In this document: in pieces, positions 17,658 to 25,251 of the stretch
Layout: the number at the start of each line of letters is the position of its first letter
How positions within the stretch are numbered: the stretch's first letter is position 1
Assembly (NCBI GenBank): GCA_016218915.1
Contig: JACRCQ010000071.1
Span: 1 to 64,000 of the forward strand
DNA: 64,000 nt
Direction: 5' to 3'
Origin: Deltaproteobacteria bacterium
GTDB lineage: Bacteria; Myxococcota_A; Polyangia; Polyangiales; Polyangiaceae
Program-made: the position numbers and the translations under genes
Notes under the pieces: generated by a model
What the model was told of the DNA's origin: nothing
The model's input: only the letters and a program-made list of their open reading frames with translations
Databases searched by the model: none

Positions 17658-18380
17658 TCAGAAGTTGACGTACGCCGTACGAAGCATGATCGAGCCGTGC
17701 GTGTCCTGGTAGTGCACGAAGGTGGTCTGCTCCGTCCAGTAGTCGGCGGTGGTGCACAGCGCGACAGGTGCGTAGGTCATGTCGATTTGCACACCGAGCT
17801 CGACTCCGCCTTGTCCCAGCATCAACGTCGGAATGAGAGAGCCCCCAGCAGCTGCAGTGCGTGACGTTTCCTCGCCGCAGACCGTCGTCTTTGTCGCGCC
17901 AACGTTGTATCCCGCGAAGGGGCCGAATCGCATAGCAAATTCGCTTCCGAATCGGTAGCCGAGCAACGTTCGTAGAACCACGAGCGTTCCGTCAAACTGC
18001 TGGGCATTCGCAACGGTCCGATCACGAAAGATGAGTATGCCATCCTTGTGCCCCCCGGATCGCTGGGTCGGATCGCCAAGGGGGTAGCTCGACGAGGTCT
18101 TCATGACTCCCGGCTCGAGCTGCAGCTCCCACGAAGTGCTCAAGGGCACATGGGCCGCAGCAAAGGCTTCGTACCACCAGGAGGAGATGCCCTGATACGC
18201 GCCAGGGCCCGTACCCAGACCGAGCCCGAAGCGCACCGATCGGGGCGCGGGGGCTGGCCCTTTCCAGACTGCGAGTGGCCCGCCTGGAGCGAAGGGCGAC
18301 CCAGGAGGCGCTTGCGCGATCGCAACTGCCGAACAGGTCACCAGGACCATCAGCGTCAACAGCGATGGTGGAGCGCGCAT
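17658..18380 (-). CDS. Predicted small outer-membrane beta-barrel protein
   Basis: This 240-residue protein has a cleavable signal peptide (cut likely after VAIAQA) and alternating hydrophobic/polar strands with aromatic girdles: SVRFGLGLGTGPGAYQG, SSWWYEAFAAAHVPL, FAMRFGPFAGYNVGA and a last strand IMLRTAYVNF ending in Phe, the usual barrel C-terminus. No enzyme motif is seen. It is probably an OmpA-like or OmpW-like porin-type barrel of eight or more strands. It may form an operon with the lipoprotein gene downstream. Confidence 0.6.
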   Translation of the reverse strand: MRAPPSLLTLMVLVTCSAVAIAQAPPGSPFAPGGPLAVWKGPAPAPRSVRFGLGLGTGPGAYQGISSWWYEAFAAAHVPLSTSWELQLEPGVMKTSSSYPLGDPTQRSGGHKDGILIFRDRTVANAQQFDGTLVVLRTLLGYRFGSEFAMRFGPFAGYNVGATKTTVCGEETSRTAAAGGSLIPTLMLGQGGVELGVQIDMTYAPVALCTTADYWTEQTTFVHYQDTHGSIMLRTAYVNF

Positions 18381-18542
18381 CGGGTCAGACTATCGACGCT
18401 CCAGAGTCCCCGGTCAAGGTAAGAGGGCTGCTTCGCCCATCACGACGGTCTCAGCGCGAGCAGCGACTTGTGTGCATGGCCGACGCAGGGAAGTGGTAGA
18501 ATCGGTCGGGTTGTGTCTTCGTCATCCGTTGTCGGAGGAGCA

Positions 18543-19337
18543 ATGACAGACGTCCATGCCCCGATGAGTTCCGGCAACTCCCGTCCGGTCTGGGTGCTCG
18601 ACTGTTCGCAGGTCGACACGCCTGCGCGGTTCTGGGAAGCATACCTCACCCAAATCCTTGTGGAGGGAGGTGAGTACTTCGGGAGAAATCTGGACGCCCT
18701 CAGGGATGCCCTGTCTGCCGGTGGGCCTGGATGGCCTGGCCGCGTGCGGATCGAGATTCACGCTGCGGAGCGATTGGCTGCGTACGACGGTGGCTCGTTC
18801 ATCCGGGCTCTGGAAGCGATCGGGGAGGACCTTGCGGCACAAGACGCGGGTGCTTGGCTTGCCGTGGTCCGCCGGAGCCCGCGACCCAGCGGACGTCTGT
18901 ATCAACACGAGCGGTTGCGCTCGAGGGAGCTCGCTGACACCACGGTTGAACGCGCAGCGCGGTGGCAGCCGCGACCCGATACATGCCAAATACTCTGGGT
19001 GAAGCCACGCAATCGGTACTGGCAGAGGTTCTTCCTCGACGCAGGTCTTGCCTTCTGGGAGGAGTGGTCCGATTCGGTCATTGAGAACGAGTTCGACGAG
19101 CTTCGGGATGAGATCATTTCCGTCGACGGCTTGCGGGATCAGCGAATCGTCGTAGTTCAGTTCGATGCCCGGGGTGGGGGAGCGGCTGAGATCCGCTTCG
19201 AGCTGGAATCAGGCGCATCCTTGCGCATCTTTCCGGTGGACGCGTCGGACTTGGACTCGGATTCGCACCTCGAGATCAGGGCGCCAGGGCACCAAAAAGC
19301 CAGACGAAAGGATGGGCCGGGCGGCAGTCTGGGCTGA
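18543..19337 (+). CDS. Barstar-domain protein with a C-terminal extension
   Basis: Residues 14-110 of this 264-residue protein match the barstar (barnase inhibitor) fold: strand VWVLDCSQV, helix, then the hallmark YFGRNLDALRDAL (barstar has YGNNLDALWD), followed by strand RVRIEIHA. Barstars block secreted RNases and are common immunity proteins. The remaining 150 residues form a second domain I do not recognise (RYWQRFFLDAGLAFWEEWSD, DQRIVVVQFDARGG), so the protein is about three times the usual length. ATG 18543 follows GGAGGAG closely. No RNase toxin or polymorphic-toxin gene is visible next to it; its partner may be elsewhere, or it may be an orphan immunity gene. Confidence 0.7.
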   Translation: MTDVHAPMSSGNSRPVWVLDCSQVDTPARFWEAYLTQILVEGGEYFGRNLDALRDALSAGGPGWPGRVRIEIHAAERLAAYDGGSFIRALEAIGEDLAAQDAGAWLAVVRRSPRPSGRLYQHERLRSRELADTTVERAARWQPRPDTCQILWVKPRNRYWQRFFLDAGLAFWEEWSDSVIENEFDELRDEIISVDGLRDQRIVVVQFDARGGGAAEIRFELESGASLRIFPVDASDLDSDSHLEIRAPGHQKARRKDGPGGSLG

Positions 19338-19342
19338 TCGCG

Positions 19343-19551
19343 CTACCCGATCGCCACGCGCTCTCGCTCCTCAACGCCCGTCATCGAAACGGCGAGCACG
19401 ACAACCTCACCGCGCGCGACATCGAGAAGGGCCGAGCTTGCTCCATGATCCCAGCGCAGCGTGCCAGGGTTCACAATCCATGTCTCCTTCAGCCGTCGCA
19501 CCAATCCTGGTGAACGTCGCCGATGAGGCCGAACATGCACTGCGCAATCAT
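19343..19551 (-). pseudogene. Remnant of a metallophosphoesterase gene
   Basis: Two pieces of one family sit in different frames. From ATG 19551 the frame gives MIAQCMFGLIGDVHQDW, the GDVH metal motif of a calcineurin-like phosphoesterase, then stops at 19489-19491. Just downstream another frame gives LKETWIVNPGTLRWDHGASS and ALLDVARGEVVVLAVSM up to a stop at 19343-19345, the NPG(S/T)-type C-terminus of the YfcE/MJ0936 branch. The middle of the enzyme, with the GDxxD, GNHD and GHTH motifs, is missing. This is a decayed, internally deleted gene between the barstar gene and the GGDEF gene. Confidence 0.5.
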
Positions 19552-19578
19552 GTTGAATCGTTCGAGCCTGTCTGCGTT

Positions 19579-20733
19579 TCATTCCTTCGGACGCGTCGGG
19601 CTCGGAACCGACGACGGGAGAAATGGAATGACCGTTCCCACAAAGTTCCTTCCGCTGCGCTTTGCCACGTACACCCCCTCGTCGGCAGCCTTCATCAGGT
19701 CTTCCACGCACGTCATCGTCTTCGTGCGTGCGCCCACTCCCACGCTGATGCTCCCCTCCCACACGTCGTTTCCCGCGGGTACCCGCAGCGAGGCGACCGC
19801 TGCGCGTACCTGCTCGGCGAGCATCATCGCCCCGTGGATAGGCGTGCGCGGACAGATCACCAGGAACTCGTCGCCTCCCAGCCGGCACACCAGATCGTCG
19901 GTCCGTACGCTGTATCGCAGCTGCCGGGCGAGCACGCGCAACACCGCGTCGCCCGCGTCATGCCCCTGCGTGTCGTTGATGCGCTTGAAGTGATCAGCGT
20001 CGATCATCATGCATGCGATGGGGCCGCCCGTCTCCGTGGCCTGTCGCCATTCGGACTCGAACGTCCGGAGCGCGTGGCGACGGTTGGGCAGCCCTGTGAG
20101 CGCGTCTGTATTTGCGATGTCCTGCAGCCGCTGGTTGGCTTCGACGAGCGCCTGGGTTCTCTCTGCAACCTTGGTCTCGAGGGTCCTGTTCAGCTCGCTG
20201 AGCTCCCGATTGCGCTCCGTGACCTGCTGGAAGAGTCCCGTGAGCGCGTGCAGCAGCGGCCCGACCGCACCCTCCTTCTTCTCCTGCTCGTCGTCATGCG
20301 CCTGCGCAGGCGTCCGCCCTGCAGCAATCGCGCCCGATTCCCTCGCGAGAGACTGATCCACTCCAAGAATGTGATAGGCGAGCCAGTGAACCAGGAACTT
20401 GAGCAGCCGTTCGGCAGCTGCGATCTCCCCTGATGCCACGCCTCTGCGCATCTGAAGCACTTCCGACATGAAGTCCGCATGCATCTGCTGGTGCGGGCCC
20501 GCATGGCGGCCGTCGACGCCCGAGCGATCCATGAACTCGGCTTCCGCGGAGAAGTGTACGGCCGCGTAGTTCACCAGCTCGTCGAGCACTTGCTCGATGT
20601 CCCCGGCGGACGCCCCTTGCCGTGCGGTCAACGTTTCCCCGAAGTGGTTGATCACCTCCACCAGATGACGATGCTGCTCATCGATCACCGGGACACCGGT
20701 GATGAAGCACTCGTCCCAGCGAAACGATTCCAT
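19579..20733 (-). CDS. Hemerythrin-GGDEF diguanylate cyclase
   Basis: This 384-residue protein is a bacteriohemerythrin fused to a diguanylate cyclase. The hemerythrin part (about 1-135) shows the di-iron ligands: GVPVIDEQHRHL, HFSAEAEF, HQQMHADF and HWLAYHILGVD. A coiled coil (about 165-215: LFQQVTERNRELSELNRTLE) links to the GGDEF domain (NTDALTGLPNRR, MMIDADHFKRIND, intact GGDEF). The allosteric I-site RxxD is present five residues before GGDEF (RTDD-LVCRL-GGDEF). It should make c-di-GMP from two GTP in response to oxygen or redox state, with product inhibition. ATG 20733 starts exactly at the hemerythrin fold; the longer frame is antisense leader. Confidence 0.85.
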   Translation of the reverse strand: MESFRWDECFITGVPVIDEQHRHLVEVINHFGETLTARQGASAGDIEQVLDELVNYAAVHFSAEAEFMDRSGVDGRHAGPHQQMHADFMSEVLQMRRGVASGEIAAAERLLKFLVHWLAYHILGVDQSLARESGAIAAGRTPAQAHDDEQEKKEGAVGPLLHALTGLFQQVTERNRELSELNRTLETKVAERTQALVEANQRLQDIANTDALTGLPNRRHALRTFESEWRQATETGGPIACMMIDADHFKRINDTQGHDAGDAVLRVLARQLRYSVRTDDLVCRLGGDEFLVICPRTPIHGAMMLAEQVRAAVASLRVPAGNDVWEGSISVGVGARTKTMTCVEDLMKAADEGVYVAKRSGRNFVGTVIPFLPSSVPSPTRPKE

Positions 20734-20869
20734 GGTTGGCTCCGATTCACCTCCGGGGCCTCCGGAAGGAACGGCAGGATACACCTTCCCACCCATAGGG
20801 GGCCAGCTGGCACTCGGGTCCGGGCCGGCTGAGGGGGCGACCGCATCGCGTGCTACAGTGCCCGGCACA

Positions 20870-21394
20870 ATGACGTGCGAGTATCGTTTTCGGGTGGGCA
20901 TGGTTGCCCTGTGCCTCGCCGTGATCGGCTGCTCCCGAGGCAAGGACGGGGGTGCTGGCTCCAAACCGATTGCCTGGTCGCCTGTCGTGCCAGGGCTCGC
21001 GCCGGAGCACACGACGCAGACGCCTTTCCTTGAGAAGGTCTATTGTGCACCGCGCACAGACGTGCGCACTGCGGATTGTCTCACGAGCCGCGTGTACGAA
21101 GACGGGGCGCTCTACTACCTCGCGCCCTCCAAGGACCGCTGGAATGCCGTGGGACGAGTGTCGTCCAAGGGCGTGCAGGAGCTTCAGGGCTTGTACGCTT
21201 CGCTTTGCGGCAAGCAGGATCCTGTGCTTGCCAACGACTCGGGCTCTGAGGTGCATCGCGTGCGCGTGCCCGGCTGCAGCCAGGAGTTCGTGGTCACCGG
21301 CGTTGCGTCCGGCGATCTGGCACCCATCAGCCAGTCCACCGTCATTCTCAACCGGTCGATGGTTCCGGGATCTGCGCCTCGCGTTCATCCCTGA
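20870..21394 (+). CDS. Small lipoprotein, unknown function
   Basis: This 174-residue protein has a clear lipoprotein signal (MTCEYRFRVGMVALC, lipobox VIGC) and an otherwise unrecognised soluble domain with four Cys (VYCAPRTD, TADCLTS, SLCGKQD, PGCSQEF) that could form two disulfides. ATG 20870 is chosen because the frame upstream is antisense to the hemerythrin-GGDEF gene. It diverges from that gene with a 136-bp gap. Confidence 0.55.
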   Translation: MTCEYRFRVGMVALCLAVIGCSRGKDGGAGSKPIAWSPVVPGLAPEHTTQTPFLEKVYCAPRTDVRTADCLTSRVYEDGALYYLAPSKDRWNAVGRVSSKGVQELQGLYASLCGKQDPVLANDSGSEVHRVRVPGCSQEFVVTGVASGDLAPISQSTVILNRSMVPGSAPRVHP

Positions 21395-21462
21395 GCTCGA
21401 GTCCGATGACGTGTTTGGCGATTGAGCGCGGCGGCGCCTACCTTGGACCGACCTGATCGCGT

Positions 21463-22884
21463 ATGCTCGTTGTCGTGCCCCCTTCGCGCACAATCCGGCT
21501 CTCGCTCGCCTTGCTCGCAGCGGCTGCGCCTATGTCTTGCAGCGGGGGCAGCGAGGAGACGCCGCAGACCCTCGGGTCGCGGCCCGCGTGCACGACGCCT
21601 ACGGATGACACGGTGTCGTGGGTGCAAGGGTGGTGCGCCGACGGAAATGAATGCGAGACCTCGCGCATCGTTCCTGGCCCAGGTGGCGACATCTTGCTGC
21701 TTGGCACCGAAGTCGACGAGTCGATGCCAGGGTACACCTGTCTGGTCTCACGCATCTCCGAGAACGGCGGGCGGCATTGGACTCGCAGACTCCCGCGGCA
21801 GTTCTTCTTCCACAACGGCGCAGCGGTGACCGAAGGCTGGATCCTCGTCGGCTCGGCAAGCCTCATCGGATACACCTTTCCGCCGAGCGAGATCGACGGG
21901 ATCAACGTCGACATACGCGGCAGCGCTGACGGCATCGTCGCAAAGCTCGGGCTGAATGGGCACTTCGTCTGGGTGAGGCGGTTCGGCGACGACGCCATCG
22001 AGGTCCCGTGCACTTCGGAGTCCTGTAGCGAAGCTGTTCCCGTACACGAAGGCGCGCGTTCGGTAGCGGTCGATGCGGACGGTACCCTGGTCATCACCGG
22101 CTTGGTCCATGGTCTGGCAGATCTCCTCGGAGTCGCCGTTCAGACCGTTGGCAAGGCGGATGCGTTTGTCGCCCGCCTCTCCGCCGAGGGCGACCTGCTG
22201 TGGCATCGGCTGTACGGCGGGGCTGACGACGAATCGCTGAGCGATGTCGGGGAGGTAGCGATCGGGCCTGATCGCGGAATCGTTGCCGCTCTGCCAGGCG
22301 GCGCACTCCAGAAGCTGTCGCCTGCCGGAAAACCTCTTTGGTCAGCGTCCGTGGTCGCTGCGAGCCACGCGATTGCACCGAACGGTGATGTGGTGACGAT
22401 CGGCCAGACCGCTGGGCCCGATTTTGATACGCAGTATGCGACGATCAGCCGCCTCGATCCGGACGGCCACCTGCGTTGGGCGAAGCGGTTCGCCGAGATC
22501 AAACCCCCATCGGCCCAAGTCACAGAGACGACAGCCTGGTCGTTGTCGCTCGACGCAGCAGGGAATGCGGTGGTGGGCGGCACATTCTGCTCGATGGCCA
22601 ATCGACCCTGTGAAGTCGCTTTTGGCAGCACGATGCTTTCGGACGATGGCGCTGGCGACCCTTTTCTGCTCGACCTCGACGACCAAGGCGAGCTGCGGTG
22701 GGTGCGCAAGATCGGAGAGCCCTGGGTGACAATCCCTTTGGCACTGCTGGTCCGCGAAGATGCCATCTTCCTGGGCGGGACGTACTCCGGGGGGTTCTCT
22801 CTGGGTGGCTTCGAGCTTTCGGGCCAGGTCGGCATGCACGGCTTTGCAGCGCGACTCGGACGATGCGGCAAGCCAAACCCTTGA
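21463..22884 (+). CDS. Beta-propeller (SBBP-type) lipoprotein
   Basis: This 473-residue exported protein has a signal peptide ending in APMSC. Its body consists of repeats of the form W-x-x-R-x(F/L)G-G...DAxxV-x-x-x-G...G-x-D-A-F-V-A-R-L, for example HFVWVRRFGDDA, GKADAFVARLSAEGDLLWHR, GHLRWAKRF, DPFLLDLDDQGELRWVRKIG and GMHGFAARLG. These are SBBP/propeller repeats abundant in myxobacterial surface proteins, probably forming one six- or seven-bladed propeller. Cys pairs (CTSESC, CSMANRPC) lie in loops. No catalytic motif is seen; binding or scaffolding outside the cell is the likely role. Confidence 0.7.
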   Translation: MLVVVPPSRTIRLSLALLAAAAPMSCSGGSEETPQTLGSRPACTTPTDDTVSWVQGWCADGNECETSRIVPGPGGDILLLGTEVDESMPGYTCLVSRISENGGRHWTRRLPRQFFFHNGAAVTEGWILVGSASLIGYTFPPSEIDGINVDIRGSADGIVAKLGLNGHFVWVRRFGDDAIEVPCTSESCSEAVPVHEGARSVAVDADGTLVITGLVHGLADLLGVAVQTVGKADAFVARLSAEGDLLWHRLYGGADDESLSDVGEVAIGPDRGIVAALPGGALQKLSPAGKPLWSASVVAASHAIAPNGDVVTIGQTAGPDFDTQYATISRLDPDGHLRWAKRFAEIKPPSAQVTETTAWSLSLDAAGNAVVGGTFCSMANRPCEVAFGSTMLSDDGAGDPFLLDLDDQGELRWVRKIGEPWVTIPLALLVREDAIFLGGTYSGGFSLGGFELSGQVGMHGFAARLGRCGKPNP

Positions 22885-22941
22885 GCGTACGGAATGGCCG
22901 TTTCACAGGGCTCGCGTCCGGTTTGCTCGCCCGACGTCTTC

Positions 22942-23424
22942 ATGGTAGCAACGCGCATGATTCGCGGTATCCACGGTCTGTTCTTCTCCTCCAATCCAGA
23001 GGCAACTCGCAGATTCTTCAAGAATGCTGTGAAGCTCCCGGGCGCCGACATCGGAGAGGGGTGGTGGATCTTCGACTTCGCCGAGGGGGACATGGGCGTG
23101 CATCCGGTCGACGATCCCCGCCAGGCGGGCGAGCACGATGTGTCGTTCTACTGCGATGACATTCACGGGACGGTCGCCGATCTGAAGTCGCGCGGCGTGC
23201 GGTTCACCAAGCCTGTCGAGGACCACGGCTATGGGCTAGTGACCTACTTCAAGGCGCCCGGGGGCATCACGGTGCAGCTCTACGAGCCACACTATCAGAA
23301 GGGCAAGGCCAGCGCGGGCAGGCGCTCGGCCAAGAAGGCGCAGGCATCCAAGGGCGGGCGCGCAGCCGCGAAACCAAAGAAGGCATCACGGCCTGCCGCA
23401 GCAAAGTCGAGGGCGAGCCGCTGA
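22942..23424 (+). CDS. VOC/glyoxalase-fold protein with a basic Lys/Ala tail
   Basis: Residues 1-115 form a vicinal-oxygen-chelate domain: IHGLFFSSNPEATRRFFKN, the middle strand EHDVSFYCDDIHGTVADLK and the end GGITVQLYEPHY, with His and Glu at typical metal positions. VOC proteins include glyoxalase I, dioxygenases and antibiotic-resistance proteins; this one resembles the generic group. The last 45 residues are a Lys/Ala/Arg tail (KASAGRRSAKKAQASKGG, KPKKASRPAAAKSRASR) like histone-H1-type tails added to many proteins in this group, which may bind nucleic acid or acidic surfaces. Start 22942 (MVATRM) is likely; 22957 or the longer 22894 are alternatives. Confidence 0.7.
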   Translation: MVATRMIRGIHGLFFSSNPEATRRFFKNAVKLPGADIGEGWWIFDFAEGDMGVHPVDDPRQAGEHDVSFYCDDIHGTVADLKSRGVRFTKPVEDHGYGLVTYFKAPGGITVQLYEPHYQKGKASAGRRSAKKAQASKGGRAAAKPKKASRPAAAKSRASR

Positions 23425-23425
23425 A

Positions 23426-23441
23426 GGTGAGGCGCCTCACC
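23426..23441. terminator. Perfect 16-bp palindrome between convergent genes
   Basis: GGTGAGGCGCCTCACC is a perfect inverted repeat that starts 1 base after the VOC stop codon and contains the stop codon of the convergent YwiC-like gene. It could act as a bidirectional terminator stem, although no T-run follows. Confidence 0.4.
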
Positions 23442-24270
23442 ACGCGCCGGTCGCGGGCGGCCAGGCCATCGCCATCATCACCCCGAACCAGACGGCATAC
23501 ACCGACTCGAGCACGCCGACGCGCTTGAACGACGGCACCTTGGGCGACAGCGTTGCCACGCCCCACAGCGCACGCACGATCGCTGGAATGAACGCAGCGA
23601 TCGCGAGCAAGGCTGCGCGAGGTGCCACGATGGCCGGAAGCACCAGGAGCCCTGCGGCCAGCACTGCGTGGTAGCCCACGACGATGCGTCCCACCTGCCA
23701 ACGGGTTGCACCCGAGGCCTTGCGCGACCGGATCCAGGCGAGAAGCATCCGTACGAACAGCACGCCGCTGCTGAAGAACACCACGCAGGCTCCGAAGATG
23801 ACCAGCGCGCCCCAGTCGAGCGTACCGCGCGAAACTACGTATGCCGCCGGACCTGTCAGTGCCAGCCCCGCCATGCCGAGCAGCTCGCCCGGTCCTGACC
23901 GATCGAGCCGACGTCCCCGCACCTGGCCGCGCATCCACAGATGCACCCCTGCGAGCACAGCTGCGACCAGCCCGATCGGAACCAGCGCCCACTGCTTGTA
24001 GCCGACCAGAAGGCCAAAGCTTGCCAGCGCGAACACGCCCAGCAGCACGCTGAGCCACTGCAGCGCTTCCGCGCGCCTGAGTGGCTGCAGCACCGAGGGT
24101 GCCGTGCTCTGCGCAAGCCAGGCGCTGGCAGCTGCCACGACCAGGAGAATGGCCGGTCCGGGACGCGGCGGAAGGGCAAGCCACGTCAGCATGATCGGCA
24201 CCAGCATCACGACCCATGCCCCGTGCTCTGCCGGCATCCGGGGTGCACTGCTCTGTGTCGCTCCAGCCAT
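23437..24270 (-). CDS. YwiC-like multi-pass membrane protein
   Basis: This 277-residue protein has about eight hydrophobic segments and begins with the YwiC signature PAEHGAWVVMLVP just after the N-terminus. Further segments are LQWLSVLLGVFALASFGLL, ALVPIGLVAAVLAGVHLW and LESVYAVWFGVMMAM. YwiC-like proteins are inner-membrane proteins; B. subtilis ywiC lies in the narK/fnr/narGHJI region, but no biochemical function is established. ATG 24270 precedes the motif by 11 residues; the longer frame to 24423 lacks hydrophobic character. Confidence 0.7.
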   Translation of the reverse strand: MAGATQSSAPRMPAEHGAWVVMLVPIMLTWLALPPRPGPAILLVVAAASAWLAQSTAPSVLQPLRRAEALQWLSVLLGVFALASFGLLVGYKQWALVPIGLVAAVLAGVHLWMRGQVRGRRLDRSGPGELLGMAGLALTGPAAYVVSRGTLDWGALVIFGACVVFFSSGVLFVRMLLAWIRSRKASGATRWQVGRIVVGYHAVLAAGLLVLPAIVAPRAALLAIAAFIPAIVRALWGVATLSPKVPSFKRVGVLESVYAVWFGVMMAMAWPPATGAW

Positions 24271-24431
24271 CACCGCATACCTGGAGCTGCGCCCTGGGTT
24301 CGCAAGTGGGCACAGCGCAAGAAATGACGCATCGAGCCAAGCCGGTCTGCGCCTTGCTCGTGGGGCCGGCGCATTGACACACAATAGCCTGGGCAACACA
24401 TACTTGGCCGACCCCTTGCCCAAGGTGCCCC

Positions 24432-25160
24432 ATGTTCGTGCCCATCACGCGAGAAGACTTCGTCAACACCGGCCGCAGCTTCCACACGGATGCGATCATG
24501 CGCGAGGTCACGCGCCTGCTCCCTGTGGCAACCGACGACATCGCGCTGCTTTCGACCCGCGGCTACACGATGCGGATGCTCGAGGAGCTCAAGCAGCTTC
24601 GCTCACGCTTGCAGAGCGAGCGAGATGACCAGCGCGTTCGTCGCAACGAGGCGAAGCGCCCGTACCACAAGGAGACCGCGGTGGTGCGCCAGGCGCTGCT
24701 TGCGCTTCGTTCCGGCGCAGCCCTGGTCACCTGCGCGATCGCTACCCGGCGTGCTCCTGACGGTGAAACGCTGGAAGCAGCGCGCGAGGCGACGGCTGCG
24801 CTGATGGAGCATGTGGATTCGTTGCTCACGCCTTGCAGCGACCCGTCCCGGCTGCGCGTGCGGCTCGCTGCGCTTCGCTGGCTGCTCACGCTGCAGGAGC
24901 TGAGCGCAGGCGCGACGGACATCAAGGCGCGCGCAGAGTTCGTCGAGCAGCTCGACATCCTGTCGCGTCGGCTTCCTTCCGTGGCCGGGCTGCGGACACG
25001 TGCGTATGCGCCGTCGGAGTTCGACGACATGGACGAGGTCGATGGTCGCGCGTACTTCAACCTGCAGCTTCTGACCCGCGCAGGAAAGGTGATCTTCGAG
25101 GAGACAGGGCACGCCGATCACGCGTCGCTCTACGAGTTCCGCGCGGTCCACGAAGTCTGA
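24432..25160 (+). CDS. Conserved hypothetical cytosolic protein, helical
   Basis: This 242-residue protein has no signal peptide or membrane helix. It is rich in helix-forming residues, with a likely coiled coil near 45-80 (MRMLEELKQLRSRLQSERDDQ). The C-terminus has FNLQLLTRAGKVIFEETGHADHASLYEF. I do not recognise the family. AAGGTG sits just upstream of the ATG. It diverges from the YwiC-like gene with a 161-bp gap. Confidence 0.55.
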   Translation: MFVPITREDFVNTGRSFHTDAIMREVTRLLPVATDDIALLSTRGYTMRMLEELKQLRSRLQSERDDQRVRRNEAKRPYHKETAVVRQALLALRSGAALVTCAIATRRAPDGETLEAAREATAALMEHVDSLLTPCSDPSRLRVRLAALRWLLTLQELSAGATDIKARAEFVEQLDILSRRLPSVAGLRTRAYAPSEFDDMDEVDGRAYFNLQLLTRAGKVIFEETGHADHASLYEFRAVHEV

Positions 25161-25251
25161 ACGCGCTGAAACGGCTCAAAACCACGGGCTCGGGCAGAGC
25201 TCGCCGGGTCGGGTTGCGCACGGCCGCGGTCAAGGGCTATGCAACCCGTTC

